Below are positions 34,153 through 46,104 of a stretch of DNA of 64,000 bases, in pieces. The notes under the pieces were generated by a model. It saw only the letters and a program-made list of their open reading frames with translations. It ran no database searches and was not told where the DNA came from. The position numbers were made by a program, and so were the translations under genes. How positions within the stretch are numbered: position 1 is the first letter of the stretch; each line of letters begins with the position of its first letter. Source of the stretch: Dermacentor variabilis (taxonomy: Eukaryota; Arthropoda; Arachnida; Ixodida; Ixodidae). The DNA lies in NCBI RefSeq assembly GCF_050947875.1, contig NC_134568.1, forward strand, positions 260,781,615 through 260,845,614. Reading direction: 5' to 3'.

Positions 34153-35770
34153 TTAGAATTACTCTGGTGCGCTGGGCGGACTCGAACCCGCGGCATATAT
34201 ATTCAGACAGTCGTGTCTGAATATGTATTCACACAGGTGCCACGCACGGGCTATGAGGCTGCGCCGCTAGATGGTGCAGCTGGTTCAGTGGGAAGCGCGA
34301 GAGAGGAACACGGCTGCAGTGCAGGCCTCATTCATGACGCGTTTCGGTGGCGGCAGTACAGGGTGTCTACATTGCTAGAGTGCTAATACCATTAAGGTCG
34401 ACATTCATCGTGAGATTGGTTCTGCCGCAATCTTTTTTTCATTAGGACAACATTGTTATATCAATCCCATCTGCTGCGCTGTTATTACGATTTTCTGCTC
34501 GAACCAACTACTCCGGCTTCGTACACTCCATGCTCCGCTTTTAATTTTAAAAACAAATATAGAGAGAACAGAATTTCAGCCGACAACATTCCGGCGGTTG
34601 ACACAACATGATGAAAAGCCTCTGACAGAAGATACTGGGAATATTGAGGGTCCGCCTTACAGCCATTTACCGCGAGTAAGCAAAATCGGTGTTATTTAGC
34701 GAAGCTATGATGAAATTTTACTTTTGACAACACTGTTCGCTATGAAGTGCTGACCATGTTCGTGCCCGAGCACGGCTTTTCGAGGTCATCATGAACTAAG
34801 TGCTGTCGCCGCTATTTTGGGATTGGCGAGGACAACAGCGCGCGAGCGCCCAATCTCGTCAGGCGGCAGTGGGTCCAACCTAAACAAGCCAGAGGTCGTA
34901 ACGCAAGCGCTAAAGACCAGTCATATTTGCGGTGTCGCACGGGGCTTCTTTTGTCCTTTATAACGATGATAAGATACACCGACATACTGTATTGCGCAGC
35001 GTTTCACAACTCTGACAGAACACCGCGATAAGTATTTGGCTCGCCGAAGCCTTGACTGCGAGGGCAATGAACCATTATGGAAACTGCCAATGCAGTTTTA
35101 TTCCGCCAAGTGGCAGGGTTGCATGTTCTAGCAGTATTTAAGGACGAAAAGCCCATGACACACGTACTGTGGCATAAGCTAGACAAAAGTTGCGATGGGA
35201 TGGTTCCATGTCAACTCAACAAATATACTATTTAGTAACCGTGGGCAGCCCTCGGCTGTGTCTCGTGTTCAAATTCATGGCACGCATCCAAAAACGAAGC
35301 GCACCCATGTGTATCCCCACTGAAGAGAGAAACACCTATTTTTCTTCCTACCGGATAAGCCTGTTTCGGAGACCACTAAATTTTTCGGCATGCTCTAACC
35401 CCATTCAGTATACAAACACGTATCTCCTGCGAAGACAGGAGATCCTTGTGTGCTCGTCTTTACCTGCGTTTGTGAGGATGAGAAAATAAAACGTTTTATC
35501 TGAATATCATCATCATTCACAAATTACTGAGTGTCGATGAATTCACATAATTTTATTCTAAGGCGTTGGGGACTCCTCAGCTAGAAAATAAAGGGTGCCG
35601 AATAATGCTTTAGGAAATATCCAGCGAGTCGTCAATTACAGCGTAATTAAGTACCTATACTTATTGTTTAGTCAGCACTAATCAATCGTTCCCCATCTAG
35701 TGACGACCATTCCTCTCGTGAGGATCCCGCTAAAGTACGAATCGAAATCCGCTAAAAGTATGTGTTAAAA
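34153..35770. other. No gene recognised; small hairpin at 34199-34224
   Basis: ATATTCAGACA and its reverse complement flank GTCG. GGACTCGAACCCGCGG at 34178 is B-box-like in reverse. The rest has only short frames. Confidence 0.4.
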
Positions 35771-36001
35771 TTAAATTCTGGGGTTTTACGTGCCAAAACC
35801 ATCTGATTATGAGGCACGCCATTGTGGAGGACTCGAGATTAATTTCGACCACCTGAGGTTCCTTAACGTGCAGCCAAAGCACGGTAAACAGGCGTTTTTG
35901 CATTTCGCCTCAATTGAAATGCGGCCGCCGCGGCCGGGATTTGATCCCGCGACCTCATGCTTAGCAGTGCAACGCCAAAGCCATTAAGCAACCACGGCGG
36001 G
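35771..36001 (-). repeat. Ruka-like tRNA-derived SINE
   Basis: Read on the minus strand, it starts CCCGCCGTGGTTGCTTAATGG (A-box region) with B box GGGATCAAATCCCGG. The GCGGCCGCATTTCAATTGAGGCG linker and the tail CACGTAAAACCCC follow. The family name is from memory of the ixodid tick SINE Ruka. Confidence 0.8.
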
Positions 36002-36270
36002 TTATAAGTATACGAGTGAATCCGCTAAGAATGCACCCTGAAGCATAGATTCTGGTAAAGCAACGCTCAAAATCCGCTATGAAAATAATTAAGCAAGCAA
36101 TGATACCAAATGTAATAAGAAGGCATACGTACATAGCTGTAGGTACCTAACAAGCTAAACACTCCATACGCAGAGAGAGAAAGACAAGAACCTGTGGGCC
36201 TATAGTCGCAGAGAAGTAGCATGATGTCACAAAGCAGAGTGCATAGACGTGCCATCTCGAAGGCACTAGT

Positions 36271-36340
36271 TTAGCCCCCAGTGTAGGGTAATACGCTCGG
36301 CTTCTGAGCGTGGGGTCGTAAGTTCGAAATTCGCTAACAC
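36271..36340 (+). repeat. tRNA-like SINE head
   Basis: GTAGGGTAATACGCTCGGCT, then TCTGAGCGTGGGGTCGTAAG and TTCGAAATTCGC, give A- and B-box-like blocks with pairing ends (AGTG...CACC). It is degenerate and probably part of a SINE. Confidence 0.45.
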
Positions 36341-37575
36341 CAAAGTATTTTCTTTCGAATTTGTTCTGTTTCATTATGCATTAATTTCCTTATAGCGATG
36401 ACCGAGGAGAAGTTACAACGCAGGCGGGAGCTTGCGCTGACAAGGAACGCGCCGATAACAAAGGCTTCCGAGAGCGAGGGTGACGCGGCGTCGCGGCGGC
36501 GCCCTCGCGCAACACCGGGCACTCCAGCGCGGCAGATGTTCCCTTTCGCCCGCTCTGCTCCGTCGAGGAGCGCACGTGGCGAGGCGTCGCAGCCAATGGG
36601 AATTTAGGTGCCGTTTCACTGCTACAGACGCCGGCTTTTTCGCTCAGTGAGCCACTGATGTTTTCGCGTAAAAAAAAGAAAGAAGGCAAGAAAAGAAAAG
36701 CCGCACGTCAGCGTGCCGATTTCAGTACGGGAAGCGGGAGTTAGTGGGCTGGATTACTCAAGTGCATTAATTTCCGCGAATGCCACTAGCGAAAAGCCGA
36801 TGCATTCGCGGAATATTTCGGCAGCGGATATCCTGGAACTTTTTCTAGGCTCGAGTCTAGGGGCGGTATTGCTCTATCTGCCAGAGACAATTGTTTTGCA
36901 AAGTACCCATAGGCAGAAAAATATTTCACGCAGCTTCAGCAAACGCAACAGCGTCATTGGTTAACAGAAGCATGTAAAGCGCGATGCGATGCCAAGCAGA
37001 AGGCCGAATTATTGTTGCGATAAACATGCTTAAAGCGCTGCATCACTTAGCATCTGCGCAGAGACCGGGGAAAATATATCGCCGCGCTGGCGCGGTAGCG
37101 CACGAAATACGCGCGTCGATCGGCCTGCAACTCGTCGAGTATCCTTGAGAACGGCACACTTGGCGTGGCTGTACGAGACCTGTTAAATGGGGCTGACGTA
37201 GCGCACCCGCGTTTTGTCAACATTTTTCCCGCTACTGGAATGCGCTAGCTCTCAGTGTGGCTTTCCTTTCCTCTGACGCGGAGTAAGGGGAGCACTACTA
37301 CGCACCACAAAAGAAATAAGCTTTTCTTTCTCGCATACATTTCACGAGATTTCGCAGCGAGCCCTCGTACAGAGTTCTACAGTATAGTGCCCAATCACAG
37401 CACGTATATTGGGTCGGTCTTGGCTACTGGGTAAGTGCCGGCAAGTGAATAGTGCAGACCAAAATCAACAACAAAAACTTTTCACCGTTTCTACCCTATA
37501 CGTGGATCAAGAGGGACAGCATTGACTGTGTCTACTGGACAGTCCACAATCCTACGCGTAACCACCCCGTCAATG
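36341..37575. other. No gene recognised
   Basis: 36390-36600 is GC-rich, with overlapping frames on both strands and no domain. Confidence 0.4.
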
Positions 37576-37841
37576 CGGGCAAATTTAATTAACATTACAT
37601 TATGGGGTTTTACTTGCCGAAACCACTTCCTGATTATGAGGCACGCCGTAGTGGGGGACTCCGGAAATTTCGACCACCTGGGGTTTTTTAACGTGCACCT
37701 AAATCTAAGTATACGGGTGTTTTCGCATTTCGCCCCCATTGAAATGCGGCCGCCGTGGCCGGGATTCGATCCTGCGAACTCGAGCTTAGCAGCCGAACAC
37801 CATGTATCCACTAAGCAACCACTGCGGGTACGGGCAAATTT
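37576..37841 (-). repeat. Ruka-like SINE with 11-bp target-site duplication
   Basis: CGGGCAAATTT at 37576-37586 and again at 37831-37841 bound a full SINE (37587-37830). On the minus strand the tRNA-like head has B box GGATCGAATCCCGG, then the body and CAAGTAAAACCCCATAATG. The perfect duplication implies a fairly recent LINE-mediated insertion. Confidence 0.85.
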
Positions 37842-38133
37842 CCGAATTCCCTGACAAGGCAATGAACTGGCGAAGAGAGTTTGGGAATGATGGCCCACAG
37901 AGCCAAAAACAAAAAGAACCGTCAAAGTCACCGACGGTCGGCGGCGACCCTGCTTTCCTTCGAAAACTTTTAATCAAGGTTCACTTTAACCAACGACGCA
38001 AGCAGGAGCAAGACCTCGCTACCGCTGTAGCTGTTAAGGCAGAACTGCAAAGACTGCACATGCACTACTGAAAGCTTTCGGCGAGTAAATCTTGTTCACA
38101 TCATAGGGTATGAGACAATAATTACTAGAGGTC

Positions 38134-38218
38134 AACCCCAGGTGGGCCAAGTTTCCGGAGTCCCCCTCTACGACGTGCCTCATAATCATATCCTGATTTG
38201 GCACGTAAAACCCCATTT
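38134..38218 (+). repeat. Ruka-like SINE, 3' fragment
   Basis: AACCCCAGGTGGGCCAAGTT and TTTGGCACGTAAAACCCC match the 3' half of the family, in the opposite orientation to the other copies. The tRNA-like head is missing. Confidence 0.7.
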
Positions 38219-38563
38219 TTTTTTTATTACCGGAGGGAACTCTGGCGCTGCGATCGTTCAGCCACCATGAGAATGATGGGAAGTACATGAATTTGTCTAA
38301 TCTTCGTACTTGAGGATTCAGACATTCCTGTGGCTTCGTTTACTTCTAAACGATCTACTTCTATAAATAGATCGCAAATAAATTTCTAAGCGATCTATAC
38401 TTTTCTAAGTATAGAATACTCCGCGAACAAGCACAATCGCTACTAAGTGCAGCGGCTCAACCTGTCGAGGTGTGCAAACTGAAACGCGCCAAGCGTCTCA
38501 ACACGCTGGCTTGCCCGCAAGAAATTCGCAAGGGCGTTCTATGCCGCCTGTCGACGCACGCGT

Positions 38564-38635
38564 CGTCCGTGGCGTAATGGTTGCGATATCGGGCTTCTGT
38601 GCTAGAGGTCCTGTGAACGAATCCTGCCAACGGAC
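38564..38635 (+). repeat. tRNA-like SINE head
   Basis: CGTCCGTGGCGTAATGGTTG is A-box-like, GGTCCTGTGAACGAATCC B-box-like, and the ends GTCCGT/ACGGAC pair as an acceptor stem would. The anticodon arm does not pair well, so it is not a tRNA gene. Confidence 0.5.
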
Positions 38636-38640
38636 ACTAG

Positions 38641-39816
38641 TAATAATGCTTAACTATTTATTACACAGTACTCTGTTGAAAATGACGAACTTACAAAGTC
38701 GCGGAGCCCTTTGAAGCCAGATGGACGAAGTTAGGCAAATCCATGTATTTCCCACAATTCCCACGCTGGCTGAATTGCCCCGCCTGCAGCTCCCGTAGAC
38801 ACAAGCGCCAGAGTTCCCTCTATAGTAATCATTGCATGAAACTATGTTTCACATGTAAGCGGCAGTGTTGCGGCACCACGGCGCGCAGACGCAGCTTCAT
38901 TTCAGACGCTCCGCTTTGGAGTGCCGCTGTGATGCACAGTTTTGCTTGCTGACAGCTCCCGTGAGCCGCGGGTTTCAGCAGGCTTCAAGAGCTGCGCCGT
39001 AATTGCTCCACTTTTTCGTGTTTTGGCGTGCTTGAGCTGCGGGCTTTATCGGTGTATCAAGTTGGTGCTCCAGTTTCGCGCTTGTACCTTGCAGAAAATA
39101 ATAATACCGTGTCTGTCCACTGTCTATGGTATATATACGCGCTGTTGCGGAAAGCTAAATTATCGGTCAGAGGTCTGTAGATTCCGAGAAGTGAAGTATA
39201 TCATAAAAATTAACGATAAATAAATGAAGCAAGAGAAGTAAACGAAGAGAAAGATAGCTAAAATAAAGAGTAAGCATAACGCGCATTTCATGTTTGGCCT
39301 ACAAGACAGGCCACGCCATCCAAGATTGTGAGCGAACGCCGCATGATCGAAACACGGCGAAAGGGCTGCACCACCTGCAGAGCCGGTTGAAGTGGACGAC
39401 AGCTATGACTCTGGCTATCTGGACGTGTAGACGTTTGAACAGAGCAGCTTTCCCCGCACTGTTCACGGAAATACTGGGCGCACGTATTACCCGTTATTAG
39501 CTTTCTTTTTCTTTTGTGCGCTTTCAGTCGCAGGAATAGCGGCGTTCGCCGTAGTGGATTTCGGTGTGCGAGTCATAACCAGGTGTTCGGAACGTTGAAT
39601 TAATCGTGCCTGTAAATTGTCTTTTTCTTTCTGCTGTCGTAGTTGTTTCTAAATATTGGCGTCTTTCTTTATGCTGACCTGCTCATTCAAGCTGTATCTG
39701 CCAGTACCTGAAACATTATTTCTTTTTGTTTCTGCTGATGCACTGTTCCTACTGCTGCTGCTTGCGCCAAGTTCGCCTACAGCATTATGAAATAAAAAGA
39801 AAATTCGGAAGAGGCA
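38641..39816. other. No gene recognised
   Basis: Short frames only. Confidence 0.4.
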
Positions 39817-40250
39817 CTTAAGACTGCTTGCGTGTGGGAATGCGAAAGCATTCTACCTGTTTGGAGACCTCGGGACGTCACGAACGCGCTCATTTTATAC
39901 ACTGATGACGTGGCGCCACCACATCCCTATTGGCTGCGCCGTCACGTGCGCAACTTGACGCACGCACTAGGCGCAGCTTTAGTCAGCCAGAATCATGGAG
40001 CCGCCGTGGCGTCGGGGAAGCGTCGGAAGGCCCGAGTTTGATTCCCACCCAGACCGAAATGAACCAAATGTTCGTTTCAATTTCCTTTGTTTAGAGGAAC
40101 CTCCCTGTTAAATTTGACGTCAATCCGAGCGTTTGTGACGCATTTTTACTCCTTGCGCCGTCGGCCATTTTTGGTACGATCACTCCGTCACGCCGCCGCT
40201 GCCGGATTTTCGCGTAATGGGACGTATAATGCCTTCGCATTAATAACTTA
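39817..40250 (+). repeat. Dispersed repeat family C, copy 1
   Basis: Shares CGTGTGGGAATGCGAAAGCA, CGTCACGTGCGC, ACGCACGCACTA, a B-box-like GATTCCC, AACCTCCCTG and GCCGTCGGCCATTTT with 45612-46104, in the same orientation. It has no coding domain and may be a large SINE. Confidence 0.65.
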
Positions 40251-40895
40251 CATATATTTTTAAAAAAATACAAGAAGATAAGCGCGGGATTCGTAACCGT
40301 CCGAGTAACCCTGTAAGACTATATTATGTATATAGCAATACCGCAACCGACGCGATTTCGTGTAAGCCTATATATACGATTCTTTTCTCCCTCGCACTGT
40401 AGCCTAAAGGCCACGCGGCACCTGAATAGACACCAACGCAAGGATATGAGGAAGTGGCACAACGGCTGGCGCTTACGCGAGCTGAGCGATGCCGTGCGCA
40501 GAAGAGCGGAAGGGCGGCGGCTCTAAGAGAGCCGAGCTGCTGCATCAGCCAGACGACCTTCAAACGCCGCATATGCAAAGCAGGTGGCGTCACTATCGTA
40601 TACGGCTTACTGCAGTATGCCTTGACACGGGAGCAAGTGATTCTGAGAGCATTATAGTCGAGCAGTGAAGAATGACCTTACTCTCAGCGACGTCAGAAGC
40701 GGCTGACTATAACAGGCACGGAAGAGAATGGTGAAGAAAGAGAAATAAAGCGAGGTGCGAGTAAAGACAGTCAATTAGAGCGCGCACATGTAGCATCTTT
40801 TGCTAATAGCGATTTAGATTGTTTCTTTCTTTAAACGCGTGATCCCACAACATTCCTCTAAGTGCAGTACGTCCCGTTCGCGATGCACACAATGT
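40251..40895. other. No gene recognised
   Basis: Short frames only. Confidence 0.4.
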
Positions 40896-41484
40896 ACCGG
40901 GTGTTTCACGTAACTTGAGCCAAGGATTTGAAGAAGCGGTAAACCGCAGCTGGGTGAAACCAAAGGCATATTGTTTGCCGTCATATGGCGCTCCTCGGAG
41001 TATTTTTGTTTTCATATTCCGCTTAATTAGTTCATTACTAAGATGAATTATGACTAAATCTTTAATATTCACTTTAATGTCAAGTGCGTCTTGTTACGCT
41101 GTAGGGGGGGGGGGGGTGTCCAGCGACAACCGACCCAGTTTTTTGTGGCAACGTACCTCCTAATGAAAATATGCCGGCAAAAAGCATCGCACATGAGTTG
41201 CCACAAGAAACTGGATAAAGCCGTTTCGGAACCTGCTGTACAACGCAACGAAACGCATTTGGCCCGAAAGTGAATATTAGAAATTGCTTCATAATTCACG
41301 AGTTAATTGCCTATTAAGCGGAACATAAAGAGAAATATTCCGAGGAGCGCCCCATGACGGCAAATAATATGTGGTTAGGTTCACCCAACTGCGGTTCAGC
41401 GCTTTTTTCTTTATAAACCGCAGCTGGCTGAAACCCAGCACATTATTTGCCGTCAAGGGGCGCTCCTCAGAGCATTTCAGCCAA

Positions 41485-41531
<47 letters not shown>

Positions 41532-41584
41532 GCTGTCACTATATATCATATATCCTTGGCTGAAGTTACGTGAAACAGCCGGTG
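40896..41584. repeat. Composite fold-back element with (AT)n run
   Basis: Begins ACCGGGTGTTTCACGTAACT and ends with the inverted form AGTTACGTGAAACAGCCGGT. Internally an arm (AAACCGCAGCTGGGTGAAAC ... GGCGCTCCTCGGAG) occurs three times: forward, reversed at 41335-41395 and forward at 41418-41475. One fold-back element therefore seems to have been joined or duplicated with another. A (TA)n run spans 41487-41527 and a 13-base G run lies near 41105. Confidence 0.7.
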
Positions 41585-42376
41585 TATAGCGACAAAACAG
41601 CCTCACCGCTGTCGCTTGGTTGGTAGAGGCTGTCGCGTTGCAGGTTGAACGGTAGCGCGAACCGTCCGTTCGAGCGTCAGAGCGTTGAACGACGTGCTGG
41701 ATGGCCTTCCGACGTCGCTGCAAGACTCCGCGTGCGTAAAATGAATGGTCCCAGCGCCCCCTAATGCCTGCCGGAAAGGGCCACCAGAGGACGGCGCGCA
41801 TATGGAGAAGGGTCGTACTGCGCAGTGTTTGCCTAACACGACGAAGCAAGGAAGGACAAGAAAAATTGAAAAAGAATAAAAGTTCACAGATGTTGAATTC
41901 CAATGGCAGATTGCGAGCGCTCGGCCGGATCACGAACGGAGCGCGTCCTTCCAACTGAGATATCGCTCTGGTCAAATCTGCGAATGGAATGCGCTTCACT
42001 CCCGCGGGGGCACTTAGTACAGGGAAATCTTGGGGAAATCAAGCGACAGAGCGCTAGACTAGAGGTGGATCAGGTAGGCCTGATCGCCATCACCACCATC
42101 ATCTGGATCATCCCGGCATTCCGCGGGTTTGTTTTTCTTTCCTGTCGGAAGAATCGTCACTGCAGATTTGGGAACTTATAGTGGCCGAGTCGGAGCTGTC
42201 ACTATCCAGTAGCAGGAACAAAAACGCACGGCGCGACGCAGCGTCCGTGTTTTCCATGTCGTGCATAGCTGCCCGCGACTGGAAACAGGCGACTGTGACA
42301 GGAAGCGGAGGCGTGTGAAGGAAATACGTCACGCGGACTTCCGGTCAAATCTGCCGACTTCAGGGGAGCATATATA
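41585..42376. other. No gene recognised
   Basis: Short frames only. Confidence 0.4.
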
Positions 42377-42462
42377 CCTTACAAAAATTTTATAGAAAGT
42401 CTATAGACTGTCATAGACGTCTATACACTGGCTACAGGCTTTCTATAAAAAAAATTGTAAGG
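42377..42462. repeat. Short fold-back element
   Basis: CCTTACAAAAATTTTATAGAAAG at the left is matched in reverse complement by CTTTCTATAAAAAAAATTGTAAGG at the right, with an AT-rich TAGAC-containing centre. Confidence 0.7.
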
Positions 42463-43520
42463 GATTTTTGCTCCGCAGAGCAATCGGGAATCGGTGGCTG
42501 GCCCCAATCTGCCACTGGAACACACAACCCAGGCTCTCATTCTGCCATTGGAATAGGATTGCTCCATACAGAGCAGAAAAGCTTGATCTGGATCAACCAA
42601 TGGAATTCAACAAGCGATACGCTTCCTGCAGGGCACGAGAGCTCGCCGCGGACGGAAAGCTCGTGCGATCGCCCTCCGGGGAAAGGCAGCACACGCAAAT
42701 TCCCCGAACTCGTAGGCACCAAGCAGCGAGTCATAACGTATAGGCACATTTAGCGCGCATGCGGCGTGCCAATCGATCCGACACGAACCACACTGCAGCT
42801 TCCGAACACGGCGCCGCGGCCCGGCATCCTGCCACGAGGCGTCGAAACTTCGCGAACGGCCTTGACACTAGACGCGCGGACAACTTTCTGTGGCAATGAA
42901 GGGAGAGAGCTACGGGCGCGTGACTGCTGCACATGTGTTACGGCGCCAAGTAGTCCGCGAGCGTTTGACAGTGCTTTTTTTGTTGCTCGGAACAGACGCT
43001 GAATCGACGCACCTTCACGTGCGACGCTTTCGCGTTTGCCCAGACGCGAAAAGAAAAGGCGCAAAATAAGTAAACATTTACATTTACTGGTGTGTCTTAT
43101 CTTATTTAACTGTCGCTAATAAGGTGTTTATGTCTTCTCTTCCCCTGCTTAGATTAACGTGGATGAAAACACGGGACTCTTTCAGAAGCGCTCTCACTTG
43201 TGTGTGATTTGCCTCCGTAGCTTTCCCTTCATTGCCACAGAAAGTTTTCCGCCGTTTTTTTTTTTTTTTAAATAGAGATCGCGTTGTATTGCATAGAACA
43301 ACCACCACTACGCTTGACGCCCACAGCGCGCAACAATCCCCGGGTCCGGGCAACCACGTGCTCCGCTCGGAGGAAGCGAGCTCGACACGTAGCAGGCAGC
43401 TCGCGCGACTGCTACATGTATGCTACACGACTGCTACGTTCTACCTTGACAAACACGGAGAGACTGCAGTCGATTTAATGAAACCGTCATCAGTTCTTTT
43501 ACGCAACCGTTAATTAAAAA
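42463..43520. other. No gene recognised
   Basis: Short frames only. Confidence 0.4.
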
Positions 43521-43825
43521 CCATGCCTACCTCTTCCATCTCCAGCTCAAGACAGCTCAAGACTCAAGACTTTTTTTTTCTATTACATTTCCTGTGCTTT
43601 GAAATTGTGCTTGTGAAACAGCGTTTCAATTTGTATCTGCCACTCTCTATGCATTATTTAGAGGTGCTTTACTCATTATGTAATTGTACTTTCTATTACA
43701 TTTTTCCGGAGCTTTTTTTTACTCCTTCGTCAATCTATTGTGTTTTCTTTTTGTATGTACCTTTCCCCTCCTGCCTGGGCCTTCTAAGGCCTGCAGTATT
43801 CCTAAATAAATAAAATAAAAAATTC
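43521..43825 (+). repeat. Likely LINE 3' end (CR1/L2 type)
   Basis: T-rich sequence ending CCTCCTGCCTGGGCCTTCTAAGGCCTGCAG and then (AAATA)n. I recall this ending from tick CR1/L2-type LINE 3' regions. The 96-codon frame inside is Phe/Leu-rich and not protein-like. Confidence 0.45.
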
Positions 43826-44191
43826 CAGCCCTAACCAGCTCAAGACACCTATTCAATGTATACTAGTCGCACGGGTGGTGCCATTTCATCGCTTATTAAT
43901 CTCCTCGAGGCGATCCTAAAAAAAAAAAAAAACTGTTTTCAATCGAAGCATATTCTGCAATAGTTGGGAAACTTGAGCGAGTCGGTAGTAGCTCATATTT
44001 GACAAGCAGCAGAGCTAAAGAAACGAGGACAAAGTATTCAGCTTCGTCTTTTTAACACTGCTGCTTGTCAAACGTAAACTATGTCACATTCATAAAAAAG
44101 AAATACGGCTGCTACAATTCAACAGACGTGTAGTAAACAAGCGGAGTTTCCGTGACGCTGCTCCTTTTACGTCGTCGACCATCATTCTCGC
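43826..44191. other. No gene recognised
   Basis: Contains an A run (43919-43932) only. Confidence 0.4.
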
Positions 44192-44889
44192 AGAGAAAAT
44201 CATCATCATCATCATCATCAGCCTGGTTACGCCCACTGCAGGGCAAAGGCCTCTCCCATACTTTTCCAACAACCCCGGTCATGTACTAATTGTGGCCATG
44301 TCGTCCCTGCAAACTTCTTAATCTCATCCGCCCACCTAACTTTCTGCCGCCCCATGCTACGCTTCCCTTCCCTTGGAATCCAGTCCGTAACCCTTAATGA
44401 CCATCGGTTATCTTCCCTCCTCATTACATGTCCTGTCCATGTCCATTTCTTTTTCTTGATTTCAACTAAGATGTCATTAACTCGCGTTTGTTCCCTCACC
44501 CAATCTGCTCTTTTCTTATCCCTTAAGTTACACCTATCATTCTTCTTTCCATAGCTCGTTGCGTCGTCCTCAATTTGAGTAGAACCCTTTTCGTAAGCCT
44601 CCAGGTTTCTGCCCCGTACGTGAGTGCTGGTAAGACACAGCTGTTATACACTTTTCTCTTGAGGGATAATGGCAACCTGCTGTTCATGATCTCAGAATGC
44701 CTGCCAAACGCAGCCCAGACCATTCTTATTCTTCTGATTATTTCCGTCTCATGATCCGGATCCGCCGTCACTACCTGCCCTAAGTAGATGTATTCCCTTA
44801 CGACTTCCAGTGCCTCGCCACCTATTGCAAATTGCTGTTCTCTTCCGAGACTGTTAAACATTACTTTAGTTTTCTTTAGAGAAAATCAT
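44192..44889 (-). pseudogene. 5'-truncated RTE-type LINE with 12-bp duplication
   Basis: AGAGAAAATCAT at 44192-44203 and 44878-44889 flank a minus-strand fragment ending in a (TGA)n tail at 44204-44220, as RTE-clade elements do. Coding sequence enters at the truncation point (KKTKVMFNSLGREQQF) and contains YLGQVVTADPDHETEI, VLPALTYGAETW and GHVMRREDNRW, the C-terminal region after RT. A one-base deletion near 44526 splits it into two frames. The RT catalytic core and endonuclease are missing. Confidence 0.85.
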
Positions 44890-45611
44890 ATACACGCGCA
44901 ATTAACGCCTTTGGGTGACAGTATGTGCCTTCGATTACTCCACAATATACAGATAAACGGATCAGTTTCGAACCATGTCATGTTCAGTAATCCGAAACAT
45001 GTATGTATTATACACTTGCCAGTGGTTGACAAGCACGGACTTCAGTGTTACTACTGCTGCCCCCCCCCCAAAAAAAAAAGACGAAGAAAAGAAAAACCCA
45101 TGACAACGCAGTGTACAGAGTTTGTGAAATAACTAAAGCGTATAACAAGAAACGACCAACGACAATGCTAGCACATCGGGACGTTTGTTTCTGAACGCTT
45201 ATTCCCACTGCTGGCAGGCTGTAAGCAGTTAGGCGCATAGCAGGGAAACCTTGAACAGGGCAAGAAAAGGGTTAAAAACTAAAACAAAAAAGTCAGACTC
45301 TTGTAACACATGAAGGTGAAATCCTGCTGCACATTTGGTAACACAGGAAGGCCTAACGAGCTGCAATGGGAAGTACACGCGTGACACTAAGGCGACCTCC
45401 TCACTAATGCGCAGCTGCGCGCGCATCTTCCGCAGTGGCGTACCTGAGCGGCCGTCCTCGCGAGCCGCAAGGGCGCGCACGGTCATCGCTCGCCGCCGAC
45501 AACCGCCGCTCCGACTGTGACGTCAATGCGCAGAGCGTGTGCGCCCGCCCGCTTTTCTGTGCAACACCAAGTGGCCGGGACAGCAATTGCTAAACTTAAA
45601 ATTCGGCAGAC
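44890..45611. other. No gene recognised
   Basis: A C9/A10 run lies at 45061-45079. The rest has no supported feature. Confidence 0.4.
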
Positions 45612-46104
45612 CCTTAACACTGCTGACGTGTGGGAATGCGAAAGCATTGTACCGCTTGTAGAGCTCGGAACGTCATCAACACGCTCACTTACTACGCTCG
45701 TGACGTGGCCCCACCTCCTCCGCACCGTCACGTGCGCCGCCCAATGACGCACGCACTAGCCAGCGAGGTGGCATGCCACGTGACGTGTGCAATGAGGCAC
45801 GCACTATGCACGCCTTCAGTAAGCCACAACCGTGGAACAGCCCTGGATTCAGGGACGCGTGCTCGCGACTCGCACCCCGGAGGCCCGGGTTAGATTCCCC
45901 TTCAGACCAAAATGTACCAAATTTTCTTTTCAAAGCCACTAATAATTTACTTTGTTTACAGCAACCTCCCTGAGAAATGTCACGTGAATCCGAGCATGCT
46001 TTTTTTTTTACGCGTTTTTACTCTGTGCGGCGTCGGTCATTTTCCGTCACGGCGCAGTTTCGCCAAGGGCACCGCCAACATAGACACCTAAGGTTTTCGC
46101 CTTA
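45612..46104 (+). repeat. Dispersed repeat family C, copy 2
   Basis: Partner of 39817-40250. It carries GGAGGCCCGGGTTAGATTCCCC, a B-box-like block. Confidence 0.65.
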
